A stretch of DNA of 64,000 nucleotides from Polyangium sp. 15x6 (GCF_029960785.1 NZ_JASBQE010000016.1:105277-169276); one strand, 5' to 3'. Positions 34,815-44,241 are shown, numbered from the stretch's first letter. Numbers and translations: made by a program. The notes: generated by a model from the sequence alone, not told the origin.

Positions 34815-35900
34815 CTACGCTGCGGAGGCCCGCGCGATCACCTGGCTGAATACCTCGACGGCCCAATCGAGATCGCTCTTCAACACGAATTCGTCCGGGG
34901 CATGCGCCTGCGCGATGTCGCCGGGGCCGATCACCACCGCGTCGATGCCTGCGACGGAGAAGAGCGCGGCCTCGGTCCAGAACGGCAGCGTCGCTTCGGC
35001 GCGCGGCAGCGAGCCGAGCAGCGCGCGGAACGGCTCGACGTCGCGCGTCTCGAACGGCGACATCGAGAGCTCCGTCCGCGTCACGATCCCCTCGCCTGCT
35101 GCGCGCGCGCTCGCCTCGACCTCGGCCTCGAAGGCAGCTGCGTCGAACCCGGGCGGCGGGCGAACCGAGAACGAGAGCGCGGCCCGGTTCGGCACCACGT
35201 TGAACGCGACGCCGCCCTCGATCGCCGCGACGTTCAGGCAAAGCCCCTTCATGTCGGCGGGCCCGCGCTCGAGCCAGCGCCGGCCGATCTCGTCGAGCCC
35301 CACCGCGAGCCGCGCCATCGTGACGATCGGCTTCGGCATGTGATCGGCGCCCGACGAGTGCCCGCCGCGGCCCATCACCTCGGCTGACAGCGCCACGCAG
35401 CCGCGATGCCGCACGCCCACCGTGCGTCCCGTCGGCTCGCAGACCACGGCGCGCTTGACGACCTGGGCCCACGGGCTCGCCAGGAAATGCCGGATGCACG
35501 TGCCCGTCCTCTCCTCGTCGCCGGAGAACACCACGCCCACGTTGCGCGGCTTCTTTCCTTCGAGCGCGACGAGCGTCGCGGCGATCGCGCCCTTCGTGTC
35601 CGCCGCGCCGAGCCCGATCACCCGATCTGCGGTGACCACGCCTTCCCATGGATCCACGGTCCACCCGCTGTTCGCGGGCACCGTATCGACGTGCGCGTTG
35701 ATGATCGTGCGAGGCTCGCCCCAGCGCGCGGCCACGTATGCGCCCGTCCCTTCGGCGCGTGGCACCTCCACGACGCTGACCTCATCCGCGCCGAGCTCGG
35801 CGAGCGCGCGCGAGAGCATGCGGCAGATCGACGGCTCGTCGCCCCCGGGGTTGTCGGTGCGGTGTCGGATGAGCTCGGCGAGCAGGGCGGCGGGATCCAT
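34815..35900 (-). CDS. M20-family metallopeptidase (acetylornithine deacetylase/DapE-like)
   Basis: A 361-residue zinc amidohydrolase. Metal ligands fit H70 and D72 in N-A-H-V-D-T-V-P, D101 in G-A-A-D-T-K-G, E129/E130 in S-G-D-E-E, and a Glu in V-C-E-P-T-G, plus a C-terminal His in A-Q-A-H-A-P-D-E. A dimerisation domain lies at about 170-280. It probably deacylates an N-acyl amino acid in the cytoplasm; ArgE-type or carboxypeptidase G2-type activity cannot be separated by eye. Its TAG stop directly touches the repeat element. Confidence 0.85.
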   Translation of the reverse strand: MDPAALLAELIRHRTDNPGGDEPSICRMLSRALAELGADEVSVVEVPRAEGTGAYVAARWGEPRTIINAHVDTVPANSGWTVDPWEGVVTADRVIGLGAADTKGAIAATLVALEGKKPRNVGVVFSGDEERTGTCIRHFLASPWAQVVKRAVVCEPTGRTVGVRHRGCVALSAEVMGRGGHSSGADHMPKPIVTMARLAVGLDEIGRRWLERGPADMKGLCLNVAAIEGGVAFNVVPNRAALSFSVRPPPGFDAAAFEAEVEASARAAGEGIVTRTELSMSPFETRDVEPFRALLGSLPRAEATLPFWTEAALFSVAGIDAVVIGPGDIAQAHAPDEFVLKSDLDWAVEVFSQVIARASAA

Positions 35901-35958
35901 GCGCGCATCCTACCTCTCCTTTGACGCGCTTGCCCGTTGCTGATACGTCGCGGCCCGC

Positions 35959-36900
35959 ATGGAGGCCGTTTCCTGCATCTTCTGCGGTGACCGAGGGACG
36001 CGCCCGTACCACGCCGAGAACGGCCACGAGGCCGTCGCGTGTAACGACTGCGGCCTCGTCTTCGTCACCCCGCGGCCCACCGAAGGCGAGATGAAGCGCC
36101 TCTACGAGGGCCAGGAGACGAAGGTCGACCTCGGCCTCCAGATCCGCAACGTCGAGCGCGCCGTCTACGAGGCCCGCCGCGCCCTCGACCTCATCGGCCG
36201 CCACGTCTCCCAAGGACGCCTCCTCGAGATCGGCTCCGCCGCCGGCTACTTCCTCCGCGAGGCGAGCCTCCGCGGCTTCTCGCCCACCGGCATCGACATC
36301 ACCGGACCGTTCGTCCGGTACGCGACCGAGGTCCTCGGCGTCGACGCCCGCGAGGGCACGCTCGCCTCGGTCGAGCTCTCGCCGCGGAGCTTCGACGTCG
36401 TCTACCACCGCAACGTCCTCTCGCACCTCGCCTACCCGCTCGACGCCTTCCGCCAGATGCACGGACTCCTCCGGCCGGGCGGCATCATGGTCTTCCAGAC
36501 CGGCAACGTCGCCGAGCTCTCGGGCGAGCGCTGGGCTGGCACGAACGAGCTCGATCTGCCCGATCACCTCTACCACTTCGGCGAGAAACAGCTCCGCTTG
36601 CTCGCCGATCGCACCGGCTTCGACATCCTCGACGTCGCCCGTTACGCCCTGCTCCTCCACGAGCCCGCCCCCCGCGCGGCCCTGCTTCGCCTCCAGTCGT
36701 TCCTCCGGACGAACGGCAAACCCGCGGCTGCCAGGAAAGAAAAGGCCGAACCGTTCGTCGTGCCGAACCACGTCCCGCCCCGTCGGCTCCTCCAGAGCCT
36801 CGAGGTCCTCGTGGACGGGTACATCACCTACGACCTCGGCGCCGTCGTTCCCAAGGAGGGACGCCGCGCCACGCTCGTCGTCGTCGCCCGGGCTCGCTGA
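35959..36900 (+). CDS. Class I SAM-dependent methyltransferase with N-terminal zinc ribbon
   Basis: A 313-residue protein. It opens with a treble-clef-like C-x2-C pair (Cys6, Cys9) and a second pair near 28-31, then a Methyltransf_23-type Rossmann domain. Motif I is L-L-E-I-G-S-A-A-G-Y-F near residues 88-98; V-Y-H-R-N-V-L-S-H is the motif IV region. This layout (zinc ribbon plus methyltransferase) is common in sugar C-methyltransferases of glycan and natural-product clusters. It is followed 1 bp later by a deacetylase and then a glycosyltransferase, so a glycan role is likely. Confidence 0.83.
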   Translation: MEAVSCIFCGDRGTRPYHAENGHEAVACNDCGLVFVTPRPTEGEMKRLYEGQETKVDLGLQIRNVERAVYEARRALDLIGRHVSQGRLLEIGSAAGYFLREASLRGFSPTGIDITGPFVRYATEVLGVDAREGTLASVELSPRSFDVVYHRNVLSHLAYPLDAFRQMHGLLRPGGIMVFQTGNVAELSGERWAGTNELDLPDHLYHFGEKQLRLLADRTGFDILDVARYALLLHEPAPRAALLRLQSFLRTNGKPAAARKEKAEPFVVPNHVPPRRLLQSLEVLVDGYITYDLGAVVPKEGRRATLVVVARAR

Positions 36901-36901
36901 C

Positions 36902-37597
36902 GTGCGCCCCTTCTCGTTCTCGCACCGCCCCTTGCGCGCCTTGCGGCGCGGCGTCCGCGCCGCCCGCGCCGTCATGAGCGGCCTCGTCATGCATGGCCCC
37001 GCGCGGCCCGAGGTCGCGCTCACGTTCGACGACGGCCCGAGCCCCGAGCACACCCCGGCGATCCTCGACATCCTCGCCTCGCGCGGCGCCCGCGCCACGT
37101 TTTTCCTCCTCGGCACCTCCGTCGAGCGCTCGCCCGACCTCGCCCGCCGCGTCCACGCCGAGCAGGAGATCGGCTGCCACTCGTATGCCCACGATCGTTC
37201 GGCCGTGAACGATCCCGAGGCGTTCCGTGTCGACACGGAGAAGGCCCTCGACCTCTTCGATCGCGCGGTCCACGCGCGCCCGCGCCACTACCGTTTTCCT
37301 TGGGGAAACCCTGGCCGCATCGCCCCGCGCGACGTCGAGCGCCGCTTCGGCATGGTCTGCGTCCACTGGTCCGGCGGCGGCTTCGACGAACGATCGGGCG
37401 CGGACGCCATCGTCCGCAACATCGAGGACGCGCTCGAACCCGGCGCGATCCTCCTGCTCCACGACGGCTGCGCGCCCGGCTCCGTGTACGCGGGCTCCCG
37501 CGAGCCCACCGTCCGCGCTTTGCCGCGCATCCTCGACGCCCTCGAAGCCCGCGGGCTCCGCGCCGTCACCGTCGGCGAGCTGCTCTCGGCTGGATGA
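36902..37597 (+). CDS. Polysaccharide deacetylase (NodB homology domain)
   Basis: A 231-residue enzyme of carbohydrate esterase family 4. Catalytic Asp43 and metal Asp44 are in T-F-D-D-G-P-S, metal histidines 93 and 97 in H-S-Y-A-H-D, and R-F-P-W-G-N marks motif 3. I-L-L-L-H-D-G carries the catalytic His. It removes N-acetyl groups from amino sugars of a polysaccharide or lipid-linked glycan. The N-terminus has a basic stretch without a clear signal peptide. GTG start 1 bp after the methyltransferase; its stop overlaps the next ATG by 4 bp. Confidence 0.87.
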   Translation: MRPFSFSHRPLRALRRGVRAARAVMSGLVMHGPARPEVALTFDDGPSPEHTPAILDILASRGARATFFLLGTSVERSPDLARRVHAEQEIGCHSYAHDRSAVNDPEAFRVDTEKALDLFDRAVHARPRHYRFPWGNPGRIAPRDVERRFGMVCVHWSGGGFDERSGADAIVRNIEDALEPGAILLLHDGCAPGSVYAGSREPTVRALPRILDALEARGLRAVTVGELLSAG

Positions 37598-38760
37598 ATC
37601 GCATGACTCGAAAGGCGCCTCCCCGCATCGTCCTCGACGCCCGCGTCCTGCGCGGCGCGCCCGGCGGCGTCGCGACCGTCGTTGCCGCGCTCGTGGATCA
37701 TCTCCCCGCGCTCGCGCCCGACGTCCCGTTCGTCCTGCTCCGCCACCCCGACGCGCGTGGGCCGCTCTCGCGCGCCCCCAACGTCACCGAGTGGCTCGTC
37801 TCCGGCGACCCGAACCACCCGGACTCGCTGCTCCGCCTCGGCGCGTGGCTCCGAAAGCGCCTCGGACCGGACGACCTCTTCCACGCGCCCTACCGCGTCC
37901 TGCCGCTCGGCGCGCCTGCGAAGAGCGTGCTCACGATGCACGACATCATGCAGATCGCGTGTCCCGAGCTCGTCTTCCCGAACCCCTTTCTCCGTAGGAT
38001 CCTCGCGCCGTACTGGTCCACCACGATCCGCTCCTCGATCCGCCGCGCCGGCCTCATCCTCGCCGTGAGCCAGCACAGCGCCGACGACACCATCCGCATC
38101 GACCCTTCCACCGCGCCGCGCGTCCGGGTCACGCCCCTCGGCGTCGATCCCGTCTTCGCGCCGCTCGCGCCGTCGGAAGCGCTCGCGCGCACGGAAAAAC
38201 TCGTCCCCGCGGGCCGCCGGTTTTTCCTCGTCCTCGGCGGCGGCTACCCCAACAAGAACCACGCCGCCGCGGTCCTCGCGTTCGCCCGCGCCTTCACCAC
38301 CGCCGACGATCTGCACCTCGTCATCATCCAGCGCGAGCGCACCTTCCCGAAGGAGCTCGAGTCCGCCCTGCGCGAGACAGGCCTCCTCTCGCGCGTGCAC
38401 GTCCAGAGCCGCGTCGACCTCGCGGCCCTCGTTGGCCTCTACGCCCGTGCCGAGGCGCTGATCTTCCCGTCGCTCTACGAGGGCTTCGGTTTGCCCGTGC
38501 TCGAAGCCATGGCGTGCGGCTGCCCCGTCGTGTGTTCGAGCCTCACCTCCGTGCCCGAGGTCGCCGGCGACGCCGCGCTCGTCCGCGATCCGCGCGACCT
38601 CGAAGCGCTCGGAGACGCGCTCCGCGCCGTCGCCAAGGACGAGGCCCTCCGGCAGGATCTCCGTGCCCGCGGCCTCGCGCGCGCGGCTCGCTTCCGCTGG
38701 GAAGACACCGCCAAACGCACGCTCGACGCCTACCGCGAGATCGCCCCCTGGATCCCCTGA
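37594..38760 (+). CDS. Glycosyltransferase family 4
   Basis: A 388-residue GT-B glycosyltransferase. The donor-binding part carries the E-x7-E motif in Y-E-G-F-G-L-P-V-L-E-A-M near residue 300. G-G-Y-P-N-K-N-H and V-T-P-L-G-V-D-P are typical GT4 features. The acceptor-side N-terminus has R-V-L-R-G-A-P-G-G-V-A-T. It is translationally coupled to the deacetylase (ATGA). The methyltransferase - deacetylase - glycosyltransferase trio looks like part of a glycan-decorating pathway; sugar and acceptor are unknown. Confidence 0.88.
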   Translation: MNRMTRKAPPRIVLDARVLRGAPGGVATVVAALVDHLPALAPDVPFVLLRHPDARGPLSRAPNVTEWLVSGDPNHPDSLLRLGAWLRKRLGPDDLFHAPYRVLPLGAPAKSVLTMHDIMQIACPELVFPNPFLRRILAPYWSTTIRSSIRRAGLILAVSQHSADDTIRIDPSTAPRVRVTPLGVDPVFAPLAPSEALARTEKLVPAGRRFFLVLGGGYPNKNHAAAVLAFARAFTTADDLHLVIIQRERTFPKELESALRETGLLSRVHVQSRVDLAALVGLYARAEALIFPSLYEGFGLPVLEAMACGCPVVCSSLTSVPEVAGDAALVRDPRDLEALGDALRAVAKDEALRQDLRARGLARAARFRWEDTAKRTLDAYREIAPWIP

Positions 38761-38795
38761 CGAGCGGGCTCCGCTGACCGGCGCGCGCCTCTTGC

Positions 38796-40598
38796 TTGCC
38801 TCCTGCGCGAGGCGTTTTGGCGACCGACGCGCGAGCGCGGCACGAGAGCAGACGGGCGGGCACGAGGCGCATTCGCCGCGCCTTTGCGCTCGCGCTCGTC
38901 TCCGCGGCCGGACTGCTCGCGCCGATCGCGCGGGCGGCCGACCCCGAGCTTCCGCCGCCGGTCCCGCTCGATCCGATCCCGGATCCCGTGCTCGACCCCT
39001 TCGCGAACGCCGTGCGGGTCGACGCGACGCCCGCGCTCGGCCCTCCGCCGCTGCGCCTCTGGCTCTCGCCGGACGCTCCGATCGGCGCGCGGGTGTTTTC
39101 GGGCCCGGGGAACGCGCCGCCGCTCGTGCTCGCGGGCGTGGGTTTTTCCTGGGACCTCGATCCGCACCCGTGGCGCGTGCTCCGCGAGCCTCGCTTCCGG
39201 TATCGCCTGGCGGCCGGCGCCACGATCGTCGGCCTGCTCGGCTACGGCTTCACCGACTACTGGGCCCACATGAGCGACAACAGCGTCGACTGGGAGCTCT
39301 CGTGGTCGGCGCCGAGCTTCTACAAAAAAGTCTGGACCCTCGAAGCCGTTCGGTTCGACACGAACAAGTTCGAGACGAACACCTACTCGCACCCGGCCGC
39401 CGGCACGATGACGTATCTGGCCGCGCGCGGGGCCGGGCTCGGCGCGGGCGAGTCGTTCCTGTTCTCGTTCGGGGGCTCGCTCGTGTGGGAGTACCTCGGC
39501 GAGTACCGCGAAAAAGTCAGCCTGAACGATATCGTCCTCACGCCACAAGGCGGCTTCGCCCTCGGCGAGTCGCTCCACCAGCTCGGCCTCTTCTTCGAGC
39601 GCGGTGAGGACAACACGGCGAACAACGTCCTCGCCCTCGTCTTTTCGCCGTTCCGCTACCTCCACCGGCGCCTCGACCACGGGTACGTCGCCCGCGCCAA
39701 GACCCTCGACGATCTCGGCTTACCCGCCGACGCCTGGCACCGCTTCGACGTGTTCGTCGGCGTGAGCGCGGAGACCGGCAAGGACGGCCTGCGCCTCTCA
39801 CAGCGCCGGATCGGCGTGAGCACGGAGATCATCGACGTTCCCGAGTACGATCATCCCGGCGAGCTCACGAAGAGCCTCGATCCCGGCGCCGTCACGAGCA
39901 TCCGCCTCGTCGGATCCGTGGACGATCAAGGCGTCGAGCAGCTCGATTTCATCACGCGGGTTTTGCTCGGCGGCGTCTACGATCAGAAGATCGTGCCCGA
40001 CGGTCACGGCGGCCGGCGCGGATACGCGATCTTCGCCGGCCCCTCGACCGCCTTCAACTACGCGAAGCACCGTCAGGAGGGCATGGAGGAGGACAAACTC
40101 GGCGTCGCCAACGCGCTCGGCGCCACGGTCGACCTCACGCTCCACCACGGAAAAGCCCGCGCCCGCGCCAGCGTGGACGCCTACGGCGATTTCGGAGCCG
40201 TACATTCGATGGCCGCATCCGCGTACATCCGTACGCGCGGCGACGAGGGTCTGAAGACCGTGGTCGCGGACAAACGCTACTACTTCGCACTCGGCGCGAC
40301 CGTTCGCCCGACGCTCGCGCTCTCGTACCGGCGCTTCGAGCTAGGCGCCCAGCTCACGTACGATTTCTTCGAATCGATCGAGGGGCTCGATCGGTACCAG
40401 GAGCGTGTCGCGAACGACGTGCACCTGCGGGATCAACGCTCGAGCGAGCGCGTCTGGCTGTCGTATACACTGCCGAGCGACAAGCAAAGGCTCGCGTGGG
40501 TCGAGGTCGAGCACCTCGATCGGCGGGGTCGGATGGGCTCGTTCCGCGCGTCACACGAGAGCACGAAGTTCCGCGCGGGAATCGCCTTTCGGTTCTGA
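38796..40598 (+). CDS. DUF3943-type outer-membrane beta-barrel protein
   Basis: About 600 residues with an export signal near 28-48 ending A-R-A. The mid region (W-A-H-M-S-D-N-S, T-N-x-Y-S-H-P-A-A-G, L-G-E-S-L-H-Q-L) matches the DUF3943 family. The second half alternates hydrophobic and polar residues and ends A-F-R-F, with a terminal Phe typical of outer-membrane barrels. Function is unknown. The TTG at 38796 is a weak start; a downstream start before the signal cannot be ruled out. The gene ends 11 bp before a dispersed hairpin element. Confidence 0.75.
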   Translation: MPPARGVLATDARARHESRRAGTRRIRRAFALALVSAAGLLAPIARAADPELPPPVPLDPIPDPVLDPFANAVRVDATPALGPPPLRLWLSPDAPIGARVFSGPGNAPPLVLAGVGFSWDLDPHPWRVLREPRFRYRLAAGATIVGLLGYGFTDYWAHMSDNSVDWELSWSAPSFYKKVWTLEAVRFDTNKFETNTYSHPAAGTMTYLAARGAGLGAGESFLFSFGGSLVWEYLGEYREKVSLNDIVLTPQGGFALGESLHQLGLFFERGEDNTANNVLALVFSPFRYLHRRLDHGYVARAKTLDDLGLPADAWHRFDVFVGVSAETGKDGLRLSQRRIGVSTEIIDVPEYDHPGELTKSLDPGAVTSIRLVGSVDDQGVEQLDFITRVLLGGVYDQKIVPDGHGGRRGYAIFAGPSTAFNYAKHRQEGMEEDKLGVANALGATVDLTLHHGKARARASVDAYGDFGAVHSMAASAYIRTRGDEGLKTVVADKRYYFALGATVRPTLALSYRRFELGAQLTYDFFESIEGLDRYQERVANDVHLRDQRSSERVWLSYTLPSDKQRLAWVEVEHLDRRGRMGSFRASHESTKFRAGIAFRF

Positions 40599-40609
40599 GG
40601 GAAGCGTCG

Positions 40610-40911
40610 CGCCGGGGTTTCACCCCGGACCCCGACCAGGGGTTGTCCACCCCTGGACCCGGACCAGCGCAAGCGCTGGACCCGGGGTCGATGAACTGCG
40701 CATCGCGCAGTTCATCGAACAGGCCGAGGCAAGACCAAGGGCGACCTTGCCAACCAAGACCGCCGTGACCGGCAACGCTGTCCCTGGTCTTGCCACGGGC
40801 CCGTCGGAAGAACTGCGCATCGCGCAGTTCTTCCGCCCCGAGTCCAGCGCTTGCGCTGGTCCGGGTCGAGGGGCGGATAGCCCCCGCGGGGCCCGGGGCA
40901 GCGCCCCGGCG
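40610..40911. repeat. Dispersed hairpin element, copy 2 (302 bp; A end left, B end right)
   Basis: Complete copy in the orientation opposite to copies 1 and 3. It lies between convergent genes, 11 bp after the DUF3943 stop and 8 bp before the stop of the chemotaxis receptor. The core has inverted CAAGACCA / TGGTCTTG segments, so the whole element is one long imperfect palindrome. Confidence 0.93.
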
Positions 40912-40919
40912 CGGCGGCC

Positions 40920-42404
40920 TCAAGGCTGCGCTGCCAGCCGTGTCGGCGCATCTTGCGTTGCGCCGGTCAATTCGGCGAGGCGGCGCGCGACTTCGCGCAG
41001 GTCTGCGCAGGTCTGCGACATCTCCTGTGAGCTCCTTTCGGTGTCCTTTGCGGCCCGCGTGAGCTCCGTCATGGAGGCATTGACTTGCGCCACGGCGGTT
41101 GTCTGGTGCTTCGTGCTCGTCTCGATTTCGCGCGTCGCTGTCGTCGTGGCGCTGACTTGGCCGTTGATGCGTTCGAATGACGCGAGGACATGGCCGAACT
41201 CGTGAACGATCGTGGCGACGGCCTTCGTGCCCTCGTCGGTTGCTTTTGTCGTCTTGGCGGCTGCGTCGCGAACGGCTTCCGTCAATTCCCGAATGCCGCG
41301 GGCCGAGCTGCCCACGCGGCTTGCCAGCCCGCGGATCTCCTGGGCGACCGTACCGAAGCGCAGCCCCACCTCGCCTGCGTTCACGGCCTCGATGGCGGCG
41401 TTGATCGAGAGGATGTTGGTCTGTTCGCTCAGCTCGTTGATGATGTCGACGATCCCGCCGATTTGCGCCGAGCTCTGGCCGAGATGGCCCATGCGGTTGA
41501 CGATTTCGTCGACCCTCGCGCGCATGATTGCGAGGCCCTCTTGGGCGCGTTTGACCACCTCGTCGCCGCCGCGTGCGCTCGCGCCGGTCTCCTTCGCGAT
41601 GGCGGCCACTCCCCGGGACGATTCGGAGATTTGCCTGGACGCCGTGAGCAGCGCTTGAAGTGTGGCGCTGACCTCGGTGGCTGCGGTGGAAAGCTCACGC
41701 GCGCCCGTTAGAAGCGTCGCGGCGGTCGCCTCCAGATCGCTCGACGAGCGTTGCAGGCTGCGTAGCACATCGGCGATTTCCCGCGTGAGCGCGCGGCTCA
41801 GGAGGATGCCCATGCCGAGCGCGGTGAGGACGAGGGTGATCATGCTCCAGATCGCCGTCGTTGCGGCTGTACGGGCGCGCGCGTCCCGCTCCTGGGCCAG
41901 CGCTTGCTGGGCCTCGATGAGCTTCGAGAGCGTGAGGACTGCTTGCGCCGCGTGTGGGTTCGTTTCTTGCGCGCGGTAGGCCTTGGCCTCATCGAGCTTG
42001 CCCGCGTCGACGAGCTCGAAATAGCGAGGTCGCGCGCGGATGAGAGCGGAGAATGCGCGATGCAATGCGTCGAGGTGGCTTCGTTCCTCGCCCGAGAGCT
42101 CCAGCGCTGTGTAGGCCGTGAGGTGCTCCTCGAACTGCGCGACCTGCTTGGCGCTCGCCGCGGTGATTTCTTCGCGCGTGGCTATGTCCTCGAGCACGTA
42201 ATTGGGAAGCGTGAAGCGCATCTCCCACAAGCTACGCTCGGCGCCGGAGAGGTGGACGGATGCCTGTAGATTCTGGGAGGCGAGCGCCGAAAGCTCATTG
42301 GATACACTGCGGACGTACCAAGATCCGACGCCGCCGACGACTGCGGTGAGGAGAAGGAGAATACCGAGCAGGCGGCCGATCCTACCTCTGAGGAAGCCTT
42401 GCAT
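40920..42404 (-). CDS. Methyl-accepting chemotaxis protein
   Basis: About 494 residues. There is an N-terminal membrane helix (about 10-32), an extracytoplasmic four-helix-bundle sensor (about 33-185), a second helix (about 187-205) and a long cytoplasmic coiled coil. The signalling hairpin contains Q-T-N-I-L-S-I-N-A-A-I-E-A-V-N-A-G-E, a somewhat divergent form of the MCP tip. It would control a CheA kinase; no che genes are nearby. ATG 42404 has GGGGTGA upstream; a GTG at 42413 is the alternative start. Confidence 0.88.
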   Translation of the reverse strand: MQGFLRGRIGRLLGILLLLTAVVGGVGSWYVRSVSNELSALASQNLQASVHLSGAERSLWEMRFTLPNYVLEDIATREEITAASAKQVAQFEEHLTAYTALELSGEERSHLDALHRAFSALIRARPRYFELVDAGKLDEAKAYRAQETNPHAAQAVLTLSKLIEAQQALAQERDARARTAATTAIWSMITLVLTALGMGILLSRALTREIADVLRSLQRSSSDLEATAATLLTGARELSTAATEVSATLQALLTASRQISESSRGVAAIAKETGASARGGDEVVKRAQEGLAIMRARVDEIVNRMGHLGQSSAQIGGIVDIINELSEQTNILSINAAIEAVNAGEVGLRFGTVAQEIRGLASRVGSSARGIRELTEAVRDAAAKTTKATDEGTKAVATIVHEFGHVLASFERINGQVSATTTATREIETSTKHQTTAVAQVNASMTELTRAAKDTERSSQEMSQTCADLREVARRLAELTGATQDAPTRLAAQP

Positions 42405-42548
42405 CGTGGTCACCCCAGGGTACCAGTACCGTAAGGACGCGCAGAGAGCCAGGGTGTATCGGAAAAATCCACTCCGCCCCCGCCTCCGCCTCCGCGTCCG
42501 AGGAGATGCGACCGCCAGGCGCCTATGGTATGTCCCGTCTCGGAAAAC

Positions 42549-43046
42549 ATGCGCAACCCGTTACCTCCGCCTGAGGACGAAGGCGACCGCCGCCTCTTGC
42601 ACGACGTGCAGACGCATGGGTGGCACATCATTCATGTCGGAACGCGGGAAGGAGAGGAGTCGACAGGTCCGGGTTGGTCCTATTCCATCGGGCTATTCCA
42701 CACGTTCGGAAACGCTGAGCTCATCGTCGTGGGTTTGCCTTGCTCCACTGCCGAATCCATCATCAATGACCTCGGCAGCCGCATCAGGGCCGGACAACGG
42801 TTTGGCCACGGGATGCGCGATCCCGATGTGCTGGAGAATCATGATGTTCGATTCGTCGCGATGAGAACGGAGGAGTACCGCGCGCACCTGGGCTATGCGA
42901 TCTGGTTCTACCGCGGGGTGGAGTTCCCGGTGCTTCAGGTCGTCTGGCCCGATCGCGCGGGCCGCTTCCCATGGGATCCGGATTGCGTGCTCGATGATTC
43001 CACCCAGCCCATCCTGGGGCTCATGGGTACCGATCCCCCTTCTTGA
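42549..43046 (+). CDS. DUF4262-family protein (candidate immunity protein)
   Basis: A 165-residue soluble protein (173 if ATG 42525 is used). D-V-Q-T-H-G-W-H-I-I-H-V and Y-S-I-G-L-F-H-T-F-G-x-A-E-L-I-V-V-G-L mark the DUF4262 domain, whose biochemical role is unknown. It overlaps the end of the HNH nuclease lipoprotein gene by 26 bp, tail to tail. Because small unrelated proteins beside nuclease toxins are often their immunity factors, that role is inferred here, but the opposite orientation is unusual for an immunity gene. Confidence 0.8.
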   Translation: MRNPLPPPEDEGDRRLLHDVQTHGWHIIHVGTREGEESTGPGWSYSIGLFHTFGNAELIVVGLPCSTAESIINDLGSRIRAGQRFGHGMRDPDVLENHDVRFVAMRTEEYRAHLGYAIWFYRGVEFPVLQVVWPDRAGRFPWDPDCVLDDSTQPILGLMGTDPPS

Positions 43047-44241
43047 GATTGCAGCCTCGGCAGAGCACTTGTCTATTCTCGGGCGAGGTGTTTCCGCCCT
43101 TTGCTTTCGGGATGATGTGATCCGTCTGTGATTCGTTCCGGGGTGGCGTGACACCTTTCTGACTCTGCTGGGCAGGCACCGTCGGCTGTCCGCAGGTGGT
43201 GCATCGCGTCTGGCCGCCATTGACTGCTGCATTCCCAGCCAGGGTTTCGGCCTTCTGCCGCCGCGTAAACGGCTTTCCTGCATGGGATCCTCCTGCGGAG
43301 CCCCGCGGTGGATCTTGCACGCCTTGCGACCACGCCTGCCCCTCCCGCGGCCCCGCCGCCTTCCCGCTCCCCTCCTTCCCCTTCGGAACGAAGCCAGGGT
43401 GCCGCGCATGACACAGGTTGGCAAGACACTCCTTCGCGCGCTCCGCCGGTAGCCCCGTCACCTCCGGCTCACGCACATTCCAATCCTGGATCTGCCCATC
43501 GGCAGGACGTGGCGGCTCGATCGGCGCCGGCTCCTCCGTCCCCTCGCCACCCCCGCCGCGCGCCACACGCACCGCCGGCCGCGGCGGGACCGACGTCGAC
43601 TTCTCCGCCGCGCGACACGCCTCCCCCGTGCTCCGCGTCCGCCGGACCTGCCCCGGATCATTCGGACACCTCGCCTCGCGGCGCGCCACCCGAGAGACCG
43701 TCGTCGGAGCCTCCGCCGTCCGCGTTTGTCGCACGACGACCCGCGTCCGTGTCCGATGCGCCTCCTTTGGCGCGGGCGCTCTCTGGATCGGCTGCGGCCG
43801 CGCCTTCACCGCCACGGTCGACTTCTGGGCCTCCTTCTTGAGGGCCTCCGCCTTCCGCGCCACCACGGTCTTCTTCGCCGCCGGGGGCCGGGGCGGCGGC
43901 AAGAGCCTCCGGGGGCATTTCAGGTGGTTGTAGGGAATGGGCAATAACTTGACGCTGCTCGCGGGCGCATCGACATCGAAGATATACAGAGGGCTGTCAT
44001 GGGCCCTCCCCATTGCGAGCTCCCGCTGCGTCCACAGGAGCGTCCCGGAGCCCGAAATGGACCAGGTCGCGACGCTCTGCGGGATCGTCGGCGGGCGCGC
44101 GCAGACGTGGATCTCTGGACGCCGCGGCGGCGGCTGCTGTGCGCAGCCGGAGAGCAGCGAGAGCACGACCAGTGCCCCTGCGAAAGCGAGAAATGCCGAG
44201 AGCTTTCCGCCCATCGGACGGATCGATGGAAGCCAGGCCAT
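43021..44241 (-). CDS. Lipoprotein with C-terminal HNH nuclease domain (candidate contact-delivered toxin)
   Basis: A 406-residue protein. The signal ends at lipobox L-S-G-C (Cys33, followed by Ala-Gln, compatible with outer-membrane sorting). The middle 250 residues are Pro-, Ala- and Arg-rich and low-complexity. The last ~65 residues are an HNH nuclease with zinc cysteines 347/350 and 394/397, D-H-I-I-P (Asp374, His375), Asn389 and a C-N-L-K-K-G end. Lipid anchor plus C-terminal nuclease is the layout of SitA-type polymorphic toxins passed between myxobacteria by outer-membrane exchange. Upstream GGAAGGG supports the ATG at 44241. An alternative is an HNH enzyme with another role. Confidence 0.78.
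   Translation of the reverse strand: MAWLPSIRPMGGKLSAFLAFAGALVVLSLLSGCAQQPPPRRPEIHVCARPPTIPQSVATWSISGSGTLLWTQRELAMGRAHDSPLYIFDVDAPASSVKLLPIPYNHLKCPRRLLPPPRPPAAKKTVVARKAEALKKEAQKSTVAVKARPQPIQRAPAPKEAHRTRTRVVVRQTRTAEAPTTVSRVARREARCPNDPGQVRRTRSTGEACRAAEKSTSVPPRPAVRVARGGGGEGTEEPAPIEPPRPADGQIQDWNVREPEVTGLPAERAKECLANLCHARHPGFVPKGKEGSGKAAGPREGQAWSQGVQDPPRGSAGGSHAGKPFTRRQKAETLAGNAAVNGGQTRCTTCGQPTVPAQQSQKGVTPPRNESQTDHIIPKAKGGNTSPENRQVLCRGCNLKKGDRYP

Noticed and set aside
43308..43841. Pro/Ser-rich plus-strand open frame
   Set aside because: It is the complement of the low-complexity middle of the HNH lipoprotein, which has the signal peptide, lipobox and nuclease motif on the minus strand.
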